This document shows positions 1 through 13,365 of a stretch of DNA of 64,000 nt, in pieces. A program made the position numbers and the translations under genes. How positions within the stretch are numbered: the stretch's first letter is position 1; each line of letters starts with the position of its first letter. Below the pieces are notes generated by a model, which did no database searches, was not told the origin of the DNA, and worked only from the letters and a program-made list of their open reading frames with translations. This DNA comes from Circinella umbellata (Eukaryota > Mucoromycota > Mucoromycetes > Mucorales > Lichtheimiaceae), in assembly GCA_025093555.1 (NCBI GenBank), contig JAIWNF010000016.1:62001-126000 (forward strand), in the 5' to 3' direction.

Positions 1-1887
1 TTATTTTTTATTGAACAAAACTATTCAAACTTATTTCTATCTGTTTATAATATACAATAAAGCATATATTTGAATTACATCTGTTTTACCAATCAACCTA
101 TTTTATTATACACTCATTGAAATGGTCTCTCTCATAAAACTTGTTCTCTCAGCTATTATATGGATTATTACTTTATATAAATTGATATTAAAGACGTGAC
201 GATTTATATTAAAAGAAAGAAAAGTTTCTTTTCCCACGACACATTTTTAGTACATAGTAGTTTAATAAAGTTGAACTATGTCTTACATTTTTACGTAATA
301 ATCATGTTAATGCATTATTATTAAAGACTTATACTAATATTTCTAAAAAAAGTTACATCATTTAAAAGTGTGGACAGTGTAACTATTATTCATTCTGAAC
401 AATAATTACATTCAATATATATATAACATCTATAATGTTTCTAGATAGCTTATTATTTACGTGAAAAGTTTGTTGTTATATAATAATAATATAAAATTTC
501 GACGCACATTGATTTAGAAGGGGGGGATTATTAGTACCGTGCTTACTATAAAGCAAAAAAATAAAATAAAACATGGTTTGAAAAAAAGCATATTCATCGT
601 ATACTGTTCAATCGAGATGAATAACAACTACTTTCATTAATATATATTCTTGATAGATCTCCTGACCTGTTGTACGCACAGACCAATTTTTATATACACA
701 CTAATAAAAAAGGAGTAGACTGTAAATAGCTGTATTTTTAAAGAACAATAATAAAATATTTTTTAGTTTACTTATTCACTGATTTTGGTTATTATGTTTC
801 CAATAATAACTAATTTTAATGATATAGATGTGCGTTACTATGGTGATAAAAGTTACCCAGAAAATTAGGACCCAATTTTTGGAATAAGTACGTTTTTTTT
901 TGTACAACCCTATATATGTTATTGATACATAAAAAGAAAAAAAAAGAACTAAAGGCTTTGATATTATTATTTGATAATTTGGAAAGGGGGGGGGCGTTAC
1001 CTAGATGATAAAATTAATTGAGTGTTTTGCCAATGAATGTATGTTCCCCCTCCCCTCCCGGTACTATGAGTGACTACCCAATTTTATATGATTTATTAAA
1101 ATGAATTATTTTTTTTTTGTTGGGTAAACTTTTTTTTCGATTATTAAAAAAAAAATCATGCACATTTTGAAAAAAAAAAACTATAAAAAATATGTTTTCC
1201 GTTTTGTACGTACGAACCCTAAAAAAGAAAAAAGAATATGGTCCGACAATTTGCTTTTATAGAAATCATTAGATACAAAAAACATATATATATTATTGAA
1301 ATTGTACTTGTTTCTTTTATAAGTTATTTCACACAAGTTATCTTAAGCCCACATGTATACACACACACACACACACACCTGAAAAAGTGATATAGGTTGG
1401 GGGATGGGGAGGGATATTTTATAATGTTAAAGCAACCCAAAAAAAAAAAACGAAACAAAAAAAATTTGGAATTCCGTTTTTTTTTCCCTCGTGTAATGTA
1501 CTTTTTTTTTTCGCCCTTCGTTACCCACTTGACTTTCCAACAGCACTTCAAAAAACGCAATCCATCTTTCAAAAAAAAAAAAAAAAACATCTTTGACATT
1601 ATTACGACGCGAAAACCCCCCTCCTTCCCCCCAATTTTATTTCAATACAACGTCCTTTTTTATTATTATTATTACTTATTAATTGACATTACAACAACAG
1701 TCCTTTGAATTTATTTTAATACAATTTTTAACGACTAAAAAAAAGAGAAAAGCTTTACAATACAATTTTCTTTATTCATTCATTTTGCTTGCTTGCTTTT
1801 TTTTTTCTTTTTTTTTTTTCGAAAATCCACACATTTAATATATACAAAAGCAAACTTTTTTTTATATATCTATATATATATATATAA
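1..1887. other. Intergenic, no gene recognised
   Basis: AT-rich sequence with many homopolymer runs and an (AC)10 microsatellite at 1359-1378. The open frames near 1324-1708 on both strands are made of Lys/Phe runs from A and T tracts and show no codon structure, so I do not call them. The last 150 bases before 1888 are T-rich and then TA-rich, as before other genes here, and probably hold the promoter and 5' UTR of the Vac8-like gene. Confidence 0.6.
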
Positions 1888-4693
1888 ATGGGGAACATTG
1901 CTAGTTGCTCGTGTTGCCAAGACTGTTTCGGAAGTAAGCAAATGAAATAATATACAGTATAAAACAGTTATTTTATTTTTCTTTCTTTCTTTTACATTTT
2001 TTACACCAAAAAAAAAACGGACATTGGAGACTGATATATATATGTATGTATATATATATATTTTTAAATAGAACGAAATCGTACAGGTTTATATGAACCT
2101 TTATTACAAGAAAATGAACGTGAAGCAATTGCTGAACTACTTCAGTTTCTCGAAAGTATGTTTTATTTTGGATCGATTATTTAAAATATATGCATATCCC
2201 TTATTTCATAATATAATTATATTGTTTATGGGAGAGGAGGAGGGAGCGTCTTTTGTTTATGGATGAGATTATTCATCACTTATCTTTTTTTTTTTTGATA
2301 GATCGTAACCATACCAATTTTTTCGAAGGTGAACCATTACGTGCTTTATCAACATTAGCATTTTCTGATAATGTTGATTTACAGAGATCAGCTGCATTGG
2401 CATTTGCTGAAATAACAGAGAAAGGTATATAATATAATATATATATATATGCATATCATCTATTCATTTTATTTGAAAAAAAAAAACAGTTCTTTCAAAG
2501 AGCAAAAAAAAGGGGGATTACATTTTTATTTTCACTGATCATTTTTGGGGTATTTTCAATTATAAATATTATGTATAATATAATACAATATATATATAAA
2601 CTAGATGTTCGTCAAGTTGGACGTGATACATTGAATCCAATTCTTTTTTTATTACAATCCCACGATGTGGAAGTACAACGCGCAGCAAGTGCAGCACTTG
2701 GAAATTTGGCTGTAAACAGTAGGTTATTATATATATATATATATATTTGAGTTAGCAATGGGCGCATGGAAACAAAAAAACCCCTTCTTACACCTATTTA
2801 TGGAAAATTTATTATAGCGGAGAATAAGCTGCTGATCGTCAAACTCGGGGGTCTTGAACAGTTAATTCGTCAAATGGGAAGTCCGAATGTTGAAGTACAA
2901 TGTAATGCTGTAGGCTGCATAACAAACCTAGCAACACATGGTAAATACATATTTATATTCATATATTTAATACATGATATCTTTCTAATTTCTCTTTCTT
3001 TCTTTTTCTACTCGATATAGATGAAAATAAAGCAAAAATCGCAAGATCAGATGCTCTTCGTTTGTTGGTAGATTTAGCACGATCTAAAGATCAACGAGTA
3101 CAACGTAATGCAACGGGTGCACTCCTTAATATGACACATACCCGTATGTATATAATATATATCTTAAAAGATTATGAATGGATTAAAGTTATACACTTGA
3201 TTAAAAGTTATATATGTATTTTAATAGAGGAAAATCGACAACAGTTAGTGAATGCTGGTGCAATTCCTGTACTAATAGGACTTTTGAGTTCTCCAGATGC
3301 TGATGTACAATATTATTGTACAACAGCACTTAGCAATATCGCAGTGGATGGTAAAAAAGAAATTAATTAATTGAAAGTAGTAGATATATAATGAAGGATG
3401 GGAAATAATTCTAATTTATATTGGGAACTTGTTATATTATTATTCTTTTTAGCCGGGAATAGGAAAAAATTAGCACAAACCGATTCTCGTTTGGTACAAT
3501 ATTTGATAGCACTTATGGAAACCAAAAGTCTTAAAGTTCAATGTCAAGCAGCACTTGCTCTTCGTAATTTGGCATCTGACGGTAAAAGAAAAAAAAAGAT
3601 GGGAAATTGAAAGAGATAGAAAGAAAGAAATGAATTTTTAAATATATATATTTATATATACATGTAGAAAAATACCAGCTCGAAATCGTCAGATGTAAAG
3701 GTCTTACACCCCTTCTTCGTCTACTCAAATCATCTTTTCTTCCTCTCATTTTATCATCTGTCGCATGCATTCGCAATATATCCATCCATCCTGCCAATGA
3801 ATCACCTATTATTGATGAAGGTTTTGTTAATCCACTGATTGAATTACTTTCTTATGATGACAATGAAGAAATACAATGTCACGCCATATCTACCTTGAGA
3901 AATCTTGCTGCAAGTTCAGAACGAAATAAGAAAGCTATTGTAGAAGCAGGTGCAGTGGAAAGAATTCGAATACTTATTAATCAAGTACCTGCAAGTGTAC
4001 AGACTGAAATGACAGCAGCTATTGCTGTATTGGCACTGAGTGAGGAATTGAAACAACGTCTTTTAAGTATGGGTGTACTTGAAGTATTGGTTCCATTAAC
4101 TTCAAGTCGTAATATGGAAGTACAAGGCAATTCTGCTGCTGCCATTGGTAATTTGAGTTCAAAAGGTTTTAGTATCAATTCCATTCTTTTTTTTTTTATA
4201 TGTATATTTACTACCTTAAAAAAATATACATATCTTTTTCTAACTGAACTCTTATTTTATCTAGTGAAAGATTATTCACCTTTTGTTCAAGTATGGGAAA
4301 AACCATCAGGTGGATTATGTGGATTTTTAGTACAATTTTTAGATGAAAGTCAAGCTATTGCATTTCAACATATTGGTGTTTGGACTATTGAACAGTTTTT
4401 GGATGGCAATGGTTATTATTATTATTATTTTCTTTTTCTTTTTTATATAATATATTAGATAACTAAACAAAATAATTTCTATAATAGATCCAGAACTCAT
4501 ATCAAAAATCGCTCAATCACCTGAAATTGTACAAGCAGTAACACGTATTGCAAAAACCAGTGATCGATCAAAAGAAACTAAATCAGAAAAGATTGGAGAA
4601 GAGGGGAATGATGATTTAGATGGTGATATTTACGGTCTTGCTAAACGTGTTGCAAATGCTCTTTCTGAAATAGAAGGTGGCAAGAAACAATAA
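1888..4693 (+). CDS. Vac8-like armadillo-repeat vacuolar membrane protein
   Basis: Exons: 1888-1933, 2072-2155, 2302-2424, 2605-2718, 2818-2940, 3021-3143, 3228-3350, 3453-3581, 3668-4165, 4265-4411, 4488-4693, giving 571 residues (yeast Vac8 is of similar length). The N-terminus [15 protein letters not shown] has Gly2 for myristoylation and a cysteine cluster for palmitoylation, which fixes the start and predicts vacuolar-membrane anchoring. The rest is a chain of armadillo repeats (for example [43 protein letters not shown]), with roughly one exon per repeat over exons 4-8. In yeast, Vac8 serves vacuole inheritance, homotypic fusion, the nucleus-vacuole junction and the Cvt pathway; the same role is inferred here. 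No frame breaks were seen. The next gene is convergent, with about 840 bp between the two 3' ends. Confidence 0.95.
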
Positions 4694-5535
4694 CCATTCA
4701 ATTTCTTTTCGTCTATAGTTTTTTTTCCATCATTTGTCATTACTAAACCCTCCCCCCCCCTTTTTTTTTTCTTATATTACTATCTCTCTTCCCCCCCGCT
4801 TTCTTTTCAAATACTTTTTATTCATCCCTACCCATCCATTATTAACCTTTCTTTCTTTCTTTTTTTTTTGCAATATCATATTACTACCTTTTTTTTTCCT
4901 TTCTTTTACTACATTTTTTTTAGTAATAATGTTTTTCTTTCCATTACACTATGAATATATAATAATACATAACATGATATTATATATGTGGAAAAAAAAA
5001 AGTGTAATTTTTTTTTAAAAAATTCGGCAAAGAAAAAAGGAAACCTAGCAACAATCAATAGAAACTATCGATATTTTCTTTTATATATATTCAAGTTATA
5101 TAATGTGAGCTACGTACGCAATGAGTTATATGAAAAATAAAAGAAAAAAAAATCTATATTTACGTACAACGTAATATAATTAAATAAAGATATAATATAT
5201 AAATATGCTTTTTTTTTATCGTTTTATATAGTCAATATATAATTGTAATGATGGAAAGAAGGAAATAAAAAAAAATATTAATAAATTCAAATTAAAAAGA
5301 AGAGAGAAAGAGCATATATATATGATATTAGCTAGTAAAAAGATAAGAAGAAAAAAGTATAATTGGAACTACGTACAGAAGATATGATAAATTAGAAAGT
5401 AAATATAGAAGAATACATAAAGAATATATGTGTTTGTGTATATGTGAAAGAGAGAAAGAGAGAGAGAGAAATAAATATTTATGTATAAAAGGAGAAGGAG
5501 GAGGAGGGAATTGGTTATATAATTAGATTAAATAT
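4694..5535. other. Intergenic between convergent genes
   Basis: Shared 3' region of the Vac8-like and seven-helix genes. It is T-rich on the left and A-rich on the right, consistent with two opposed 3' UTRs. A GA-rich microsatellite lies near 5448-5470. No coding sequence was recognised. Confidence 0.6.
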
Positions 5536-7511
5536 TTAATTCCTACTATATGGATGACCTTGATTTTGTGTTAAATAAGTTGCTGATGATGTAGTTGAAC
5601 CATCATTAAATGCCATATCTGGCATACGATATTGATAATCATCCATTAAAGGTGGAGAAATAGGTGAAGTAGGTGATGTATTACGGGGTGGAGCACGTGC
5701 ATTACTTGTCATTGCATTATAATGATATTGTTCTTCTTCGATTCGACTACGTATTTGATGATCGTTTCCAAATTCATATCGATAATTAAATGTATCAGTT
5801 TTAGGACTACCTAAATCACCTGATTGAATTTTAGATCGTGTTGCTTCACTTCCTGTGACAGTCCAACCACTCATCGTACTGCCACGACCCGTCCATTTCA
5901 CATCTTTTTGGTCTGTAGTGGAAGTAGCACCTAATGTAGTGGTATTACCATAATTGGTTGTATAGTTGGAAGTAATTCCTTGACTTGCAAATGCACCTGA
6001 AGAAGATAATTTTCCAATACCTGTTCCACTCGATGAACCAAATACGGAGGCCAAGGTAGCAATACGAGGACTAATAAATTATAAATAAAATATTTAAGTG
6101 AACCTATTTATACTGTATAAAAAATAAAAAAAAATAGAACATACTTTAATATAATAGCAAATTCAATACATGCTGTAGCAATAGCACCATCATAAGTCCA
6201 CAAAGCAGCAATAAGAGCATTATAAATTTTATTGACAGTAATCGGTATTCTTGCTGCAGCATAAAATCCAAGAATAACAGCAAACACACCAAGACAAATA
6301 AATGCTGTAAAAACAATAATTTGAACTTTGAGAGCACCCAGTTTTACTTTTGAAACATTGACACGACCATCTGATTTTTCAATGATATGTTGATTTAATA
6401 ATCGTAGTAAACGAGCACCCGCATAAAGAATAATAATAGCAAGTACGCCAGTATAAAAGGTCCAAAAACAATAAAGTGCATCGGTGAATTTGGAAGCCAT
6501 AGGGATATTACCCTGTATAGCATAAACACCAGCTGCAATAGCACAAATATTGTTTGTAATAAATGGGAGGCTGATGATGGAAACACACATACTATCGATA
6601 ATAATAGGTGAACGTACCCAATTGTCATAAATAATCTTATTACTCTGGAAATATGATATAAAAGGAGAAGAAACAAAGTTAATTTTAAAATGTAGCAAAT
6701 ATAGCTTAGTGTTGGTAACACTATACTTTTTTTTTATATAAACCTACATCAGAAAGTGTATGTGCAATACCAAAAAAGTAACATGCTAAAGCACCAAATC
6801 CAAATTGCCAGGGAAATTCAAAAAAGACTAAATGTATGTAAATAAAATAAAATAGAAAAAATGTCAAATGATACGTTAAAACTTTCACTACTATTAAAAA
6901 TGATCGTCATATAAAATATAAATATATAATATGAAATATGAAATACGTTACATGATCGAAACACTTGATTAGGAATTGCATCCAATATAAGAATAATAGC
7001 ATGAGCCATTCGTACTACAATTACACAAAAAGTAAAGTTAAATTAAAAGTGTCGTACCATATATGTTTGTGTTTCTATTAAGAAAAAGTAAAGTTACTCT
7101 CTTTTTTTTTTATTGTTCTTTTTAACAAAAACTCAACGTACAAAAATTAAATATGGATCCCATTAATGCCATACTCTCAATAGGACGAGGTTTTGGAAAG
7201 AAACCTGACCTAAAATCAACTATATCTTGTTTTAAAACAAATACTCGATGATATGTAATCCAAGCAGCTAATATAAAAGTGAGTTAGTAATTAAGCTTTA
7301 TTTTATATATGAATACGTAGATTGTTTTCTTTTTCTTTATTTTACCTAAAAGACCCACTAAACCAGAAATTACAGCATTTATAATATAAATTATTTTTAT
7401 AGTATCTTCTTGTTCACAACCTTTTGCTGTAAGTCTCCAATCACAATGACATATTCCATCTACATCACATACAGTCCAAAGATATTTTTGTTGTACATCC
7501 ATCAAATCCAT
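5536..7511 (-). CDS. Seven-transmembrane protein of unknown family
   Basis: Exons in transcript order: 7511-7346, 7267-7142, 7014-6952, 6827-6748, 6644-6145, 6070-5536, giving 489 residues. The start MDLMDVQQKYLW is followed by a short Cys-rich N-terminal segment (C15, C21, C23, C32). About seven hydrophobic helices follow up to roughly residue 310, with a conserved-looking loop GFFPKPRPIESM between helices 1 and 2. The last ~175 residues are a polar Ser/Thr/Gly-rich tail, presumably cytosolic. Topology (outside N-terminus, seven helices, long tail) is GPCR-like, and fungal proteins with a similar FFPKPRP loop exist as far as I recall, but I cannot assign a named family. It could also be a TOM1/THH1-like or another multi-pass protein. 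The gene looks intact and normally spliced. Confidence 0.85.
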
Positions 7512-10500
7512 TACGGATGATATATATATATATATAGATAGATATATAAAGTAAATATAAAGAAGAAGAAAAGAAAAGAAAGGCAGGGGGAAGAACTAAT
7601 AAGAAAAAAGAAAAAAGAGAAAGAAAAAAGACAGAAAGTAAAATGAAAAAAAAAATTGTTATATTAAATTTGATCAACCGGGCGCGCAAAAGGATTAAAA
7701 GATAGATGGTCTCACAAAAAGACATTTCAGGTACAAAATAATTAGCATCAGTACAACATTACTCAACAAAAGGACCGTTATTTCTCTTTATCTTCCATGT
7801 GGATTTTCGACTATTTTTTTTAAGACTCATCCACTCAATAGATATATACTTTTTACCCCACTCAAATTTTTCTAGATATGTTTGATCTGCAAAAAACTTG
7901 GGGGGGAAGGGATTATTTATATCAGATTCTTTGCTGACTTTTATTTTTATAAAAGTAAAAGTCTATTATACTAATTGCACGATTCATTTTGAAAAGGTAT
8001 TATAAAGAGGGGCTGGGGGAGGGGACAAGAAAGAAAAAGAAGAAACAATAAGGTTAACTATTATAAAGTATGTCACACTAAAATTTTTGTTTCCAGAAAT
8101 TGTTTCCTTATTCTTTTCATGTTTTTCATCTATAACAAAAAATTAAGAATGAAGAAAATATCGTTTGATATGAATTATAGAAAAATAATCTATTTTTTCC
8201 TCATTAGTAAAATAATATTATTATAAGAAGAATTTTCTAAAATAAAAAAAAAAAAAGGTGGACAAGCGTGAGAAAAAAAGAGAATCTTTTATATCAAACA
8301 AGAAAAGGAGATCTTCTTACCTGATTCATGAGTTTTTTGATAAACATACCAGTTAGTTACGTATTATTAAAAAAAAGGGTTTGTATACCAATACGCGTCC
8401 CCAACCCACCAATAATACTGCTGACATTTAATTTAAAAGGGTGGCCCTTGCTTAATTGTACACAAACATGTTTGGTTATAGCTATTATTTTACATTTAAT
8501 AAAATAAAAGAGAACATGAATTTAATTGTATATACTTTTCAGTGTTTTTCCCGGGATCAGTAACCACGTCAAAAAGGGCGTTTTAAACAATTTAATATCC
8601 AATGTGTCCCACCATCATCACTACCCCGCACATGATTTTGTTCATATGTGGCGAATATTTGGTTTTTAATCAGATCTAATACTGAAGTATGTTATATATA
8701 TATTTAACATGAGATAACAGGAGATACGTACTTGAGCAAGAATCATAAATATATAAACTTACTATGTGGATTGTTATATTTACATATTTTTTGACCAAGG
8801 TAGAACATACAGTATTGGGTTGGGCGGGATAACATTTAATATCTTCCCGAAAAATCCAGCTGTTTTCTTTACTTAGTGTCACCTACTAAATTTATTCCAA
8901 AAAATCCAACCTTTACTCTCTCTCTCTTTTTTTTTTAATTCTATTTTATGTCATAGACACTTAAGAGAATTAAAACTCTTAAGGTATTGAAAAAAAAACA
9001 TATAGAAAAGCTTGTTCAAACTATTTTCAACAATTCTTTATGATTCTCCCACAACTAACTTGAGAGAGGAAAGTCAAAATGTGATGAAGAGGTATCACAA
9101 AACTAATAATTATTATAGTATCCTGCTTGCTTTATACTTGGACTCTTTTTCTTTTAATCTTTGTTAAGAGAGGTTATAGTTCTGGTTGAGGATCTGTAAG
9201 ATATACGGTAAGATAGGAAATAAAACATATACGTAGTAGCTGAATTTCTTTCTATTTAAAGGTTATCAGTTAGGTACGTATACAAGATATCATACATTGT
9301 ATTAAATCCTAACTTGATTTGTAAATGAGACCAATAATTTCTACTTTTATAATGAAATACAAAAACTTTCTTTTTTAAAAAAAAGTTTCATTCCTTGATA
9401 CAATATAAATAATGTTTTCTTTGATGCGTAAGATACTAAAGGCTTAAATATTCATATTATAGATAATTATTATATATATATATATATATAGCGTGTCAAA
9501 CAGTTTGACTAATATGATGACTACGTAAAAAGAAAAATAGATACACATTTCTTTCTTCTTCTTCTATGAATCAACACATACGCACCCCCCAAAAAAAAAT
9601 AACTAGTCAAGCCAATCTTATGATGAACGTGTAACAAGGATTCATTTAAAGTGATCCAATTTTGTGATTATCAACCAATCTATTATCTTTTATCAAAATT
9701 AATAATAGTTTGTAGGTAGCAAGTGCTCTTTGCACTATGCAGATGACAATGTTTGGAAATTTTGAGAAATCAATTAGTTCCTTCCTCTTCTTGACTTGAT
9801 GCCAGAATAATATTGTTAAAAACCAAGTTTTTTTCTTTGTATGGATATCTACGTACAGTAACAAAAGATGCGGATTGATATTTATAAGAATAATTCATGA
9901 CACTTAAACATTATATAATACCAAATAATAATTGCTAACAAGCAACAAAAAGACAACACAGTATTGAATTAATATAATGAGAAAGGTATTTTCATCATTT
10001 GAGATCGAGTTTGATTATTTTATACACTCTCAATTCACCAATCTAAATGTTGGTCAATTATATTTCAATAAATCTTATTGTTATTTTTTTATTTCTAGAA
10101 ATTTTTGCACGTAGCATTACAATAATATTATTCTAAAAATATGTACAAAGCTGATCGGTATCACAAAAAAAAATTAGCCATTTAACGTCACATGCGACAA
10201 GAATCTACATTAAGTATTTATGGTTGATTATAATATGACAGTTAAATATATTCAATGTTTTTTTTTCGTGTGTAAAATGGATGGAACACACTGTACTAGT
10301 AAACAAGTCTCATTCGGAAACAATGCATCTGTTTTTTTATCGCTTAAAATAATACGTAGAGAGAAAAAAACATATATTTTTAGAAATAATGTTATTTCAA
10401 TAGATATACTGATATGCTGTAAAAATACGCAATGGCTAGAATAATACATAATAAAAAATATACTGTAGTTAAATAGTCTCTGGGGTATCAAAACTTCGAT

Positions 10501-10690
10501 AGTAATCATATGTTATGTACATGAAACAGTAAATATAGTATAAAATGCACAATTTCAAAGCAACCCTTTTGGAAAAAATGTATATTACATTAATATTAAT
10601 TAGCAAAAGGGATATCTCAGTATTGATTTTGAAGTATAATAACATTTACTGAAATCACATATTTATTAGAAATCAATACTTTTTAAAAAT
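7512..10690. other. Long gene-free stretch
   Basis: AT-rich, with a (TA)n run near 9470-9491 and several pyrimidine tracts. Short open frames (8676-8882, 9646-9864, 10220-10509) lack recognisable motifs and have no splice-linked continuation, so I treat them as chance. The portion just before 7512 includes the promoter of the minus-strand seven-helix gene. Confidence 0.5.
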
Positions 10691-10707
10691 CACCATGAGA
10701 AATATTT

Positions 10708-10806
10708 TTGGCACATTTGACACACTTGGCACACTTGGCACACTTGGCACACTTGGCACATTTGGCACATTTGGCACATTTGGCACACTTGACACATTTT
10801 TGGCAC
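10708..10806. repeat. 9-bp tandem repeat (about 10 copies)
   Basis: Tandem copies of the unit TTGGCACAC/TTGGCACAT, the two variants differing in the last base, with an interrupted copy at each end. Read on the minus strand the array is open in two frames and would encode CQMCQV- or VPNVPS-type repeats. That is a by-product of a 9-bp period and not evidence for a gene. Confidence 0.85.
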
Positions 10807-11155
10807 ATCCTGAATTTCCAAATAAAGGTTTTTTTGGGAGCTTTGGCACCCGCCGCATACTTTCAAAGTAAGTTTAATTAGGGAAAAAGGGGCCTTAGGA
10901 ACGGCCGAAATCAACCGAAATGTCTCTTGAAGGTCTTTTAATATATTAAGATTGTTTTTTTTACGCATCAAAAGTATTTTGAAATTCTCTCCTCTTCTCT
11001 TCAATGACCACTTTAAAAAAATAAAGTACCTTCAGTCAAGAAAAAAAAAAGATTTCGTGGACATTAAAGTTTTATTATAACTGGAAAAGAAAGACTCATC
11101 CGTTTGAGAAACGTTCGTCCAATATCTTTATCGCAAGAATCTTTAATGGCTACGT

Positions 11156-12760
11156 ATGGAGAATGAAGTTAATTTAGCTTCAGCATCTAAATTCACCATT
11201 TCAGATAAAATAGCAGTTTTATCTCTTCCACAACATGAAATACCTAGCTGCTCTTTTGACGATGGCGACGATTGGGGTGGAGATCAAAGTACGTATGAAG
11301 AAGTGTCCTCCATTCACAACCCAACTGTTGGTAGATCTTCACGCGTAGTATACCTGTCCACTCCAGCAGAGAACAAAAGCGATGCTTGGCTAAAGCTTTT
11401 TTCAGAACTTTGGAAGGCATACTTGCGTGACCTTGGTCTTTATCAGATTGATAACATTAAATTGGAGCTTGTTGGATCACGACAATGTGGATGTGACACT
11501 ATAAATATTAGTGCAGTTACTTGCGTGTTTAAATGTGGTTATGTAGTAAAGATGATAATCCACTCTTAAATTCAAAGTACTCGTTGTTAAAACCATAGAA
11601 AAGACATCAAGCAAAACATTCGTGTTTCTTCATGTGACAAGTGTCCTGAATTTTCAGTCCCACTTGCACTTATGGGGTTACGTTATGGATACATACCTTG
11701 GCCAACAATTTATCCAACGCCAGTCTATCACGAGCATAGTGAAGCTCGTTGAAAATGAATTCCCTCGAACAGTAATATTTTTATGCTTTTGAGAAAAAGT
11801 GGCAAAGAATCATTCTAAATAATAAGGGTCTATTTTAATACAGGTACCCAACTCATTTAAAAAAGTTCTCACCAAGGTTCTCCCAATATATGCAAAAATG
11901 AAGATGGTGATTGATCATCATCTACAAAACGCATATAATCTTATCAAAAGCGATATATGTCCTGCTTGCATGTATGAGGTAACTGTCAATGTTTCTAAGT
12001 ATATACATTCTGATCTCTATTCTAATGTTTTTCCATAGCCAACATCTCCGCTCCAGTTTGCTCTGGATGGTAAATTTTCTCTGCGCAGGCTTGCAAATGT
12101 ACCTGATGATTCTTATAACTCTATTTTTAGTTATAATTATCATAGTACAAACAACTACTGGGTTGCTGATGATTTTCCTGTCCAGCCAGTACGAAAAAGC
12201 ACAAATTTGGTATGTTTTAACAAGCTATGCATTATATCATCACGTACTTGTACTAATAAAAATCTCTATTTCGGACTTAATTGACGTTGAAAAAATAAGA
12301 ATCAAGAGAGTCGATCGTGCTCGTCGTTTATAGCTTTGAGTGGAACAGGAAAAGGAAATTCGAGAGGACTTGATGAAACTGGTGTTTTTGGATCCACGTG
12401 TGCCAGGCATGGATTTCCAACATTTTTTATGAGTATGCGTGGTGGAGAATCATAAGTCTATAAAAGCTGCAATATATTTTTTTATCACTATACTAAAATT
12501 GACTTTACCAAAGATATCTCTATCCAATGAGCATCATCAACCAGATAAAAAGTAGATATGGCACGAACATTGCTATTTTTTATGATGTTTCGTGTTGGCT
12601 GAAGTCAAGTCTTACTCAGGTTTGACTATTAAAAACATGGTAGATTGGATATTGAATAAAATATAAAAAAGCATTCATCCATTTTGAACACAATAATGAA
12701 ATGTTACATACTGAAGTGGTTGCAAATTCTTTTGCCTTTCGAAATCGCAACTGTTTTTCC
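11156..12760 (+). pseudogene. Degenerate KDZ-family DNA transposase
   Basis: A readable first exon at 11156-11547 or longer (MENEVNLASASKF...) is followed by fragments in changing frames that match the order of a KDZ (Kyakuja-Dileera-Zisupton) transposase. These are a Cys-containing block CDKCPEFSVPLALMGLRYG (about 11630-11690), CPACMYE (about 11957-11977), LDGKFSLRRLANVPDDSY (about 12063-12116), the hallmark GVFGSTCARHGFPTFF (about 12382-12430), and YDVSCWLKSSL (about 12578-12610). From family knowledge the GVFG/HGFP and YD(V/I)SC blocks surround catalytic acidic residues. Stops and frame changes (near 11750, 12280 and 12455) mean it cannot make one protein. Terminal repeats were not found. 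Confidence 0.75.
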
Positions 12761-12844
12761 AGTCATTTCAACCCAATAGAATATTCATTCAATATTTTTT
12801 TTTCAAAATCGAGTCGTATGAAAGAATGTACGAACTTGGTTGTC

Positions 12845-13020
12845 CTTTATGTTTTTTTTGTCTTCTAAATTTAGAAAACTGACAAGAAACTTGTTATGAG
12901 CTTGTTTGCTGAAGCCCAAGATTGTGCTGCGCTTCTTTTTCCACCATGAAGCAGCCGTAACAGCTTTCTTGAATTCTTTTTCTGCTGCTTCTTGGTCTGT
13001 TAATTGCGTTGCGCGAAAGA
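12845..13020 (-). pseudogene. Unidentified minus-strand coding fragment
   Basis: On the minus strand this stretch reads as an uninterrupted, protein-like segment beginning RATQLTDQEAAEKEFKKAV, followed by a basic WWKKKRSTILGFSKQ segment. It is antisense to the KDZ relic and near its 3' end. No start, stop or splice partners were found. It may be an exon of another lost element or gene. Family unknown. Confidence 0.35.
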
Positions 13021-13365
13021 AGTCAATAGGTGGGGTGTTGATTCCGTGAAATCGACGAAATTGAAAACTGTGTCTTCTATACTATTTGAAATCGAACGAA
13101 ATCAACGAAATTTTGTCGAATTCAAAATCGATTTTTTTTTCATTTTTGAAACCCCTTAATAATATCAAAAGAAGCACCTGCATGATTTCAAATGTACAAA
13201 ATAAACGTGAACGTCGTGGTGACAGAAATTAAAAGTGGCTAATAAAATATAGAAAGTGTACAAAAAAGTGAGGCATGTCAAAGGGTTGTTTGAGCGCTGC
13301 ATTAACTTATTTTTATTCTCAGATCCCGATCCAATAAGCAGCTTTCTACTATAGTTATCATCGAT

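Noticed and set aside
1324..1708. Two overlapping open frames, Lys- and Phe-rich
   Set aside because: They arise from A and T homopolymers; antisense pair, no motif, no splice partners.
7465..7725. Hydrophobic minus-strand frame overlapping the seven-helix start
   Set aside because: Different frame from the gene; built from a pyrimidine/TA-rich leader.
10673..11004. Minus-strand frames encoding CQMCQV or VPNVPS repeats
   Set aside because: A 9-bp tandem repeat leaves two frames open by itself; the flanks show no coding signal.
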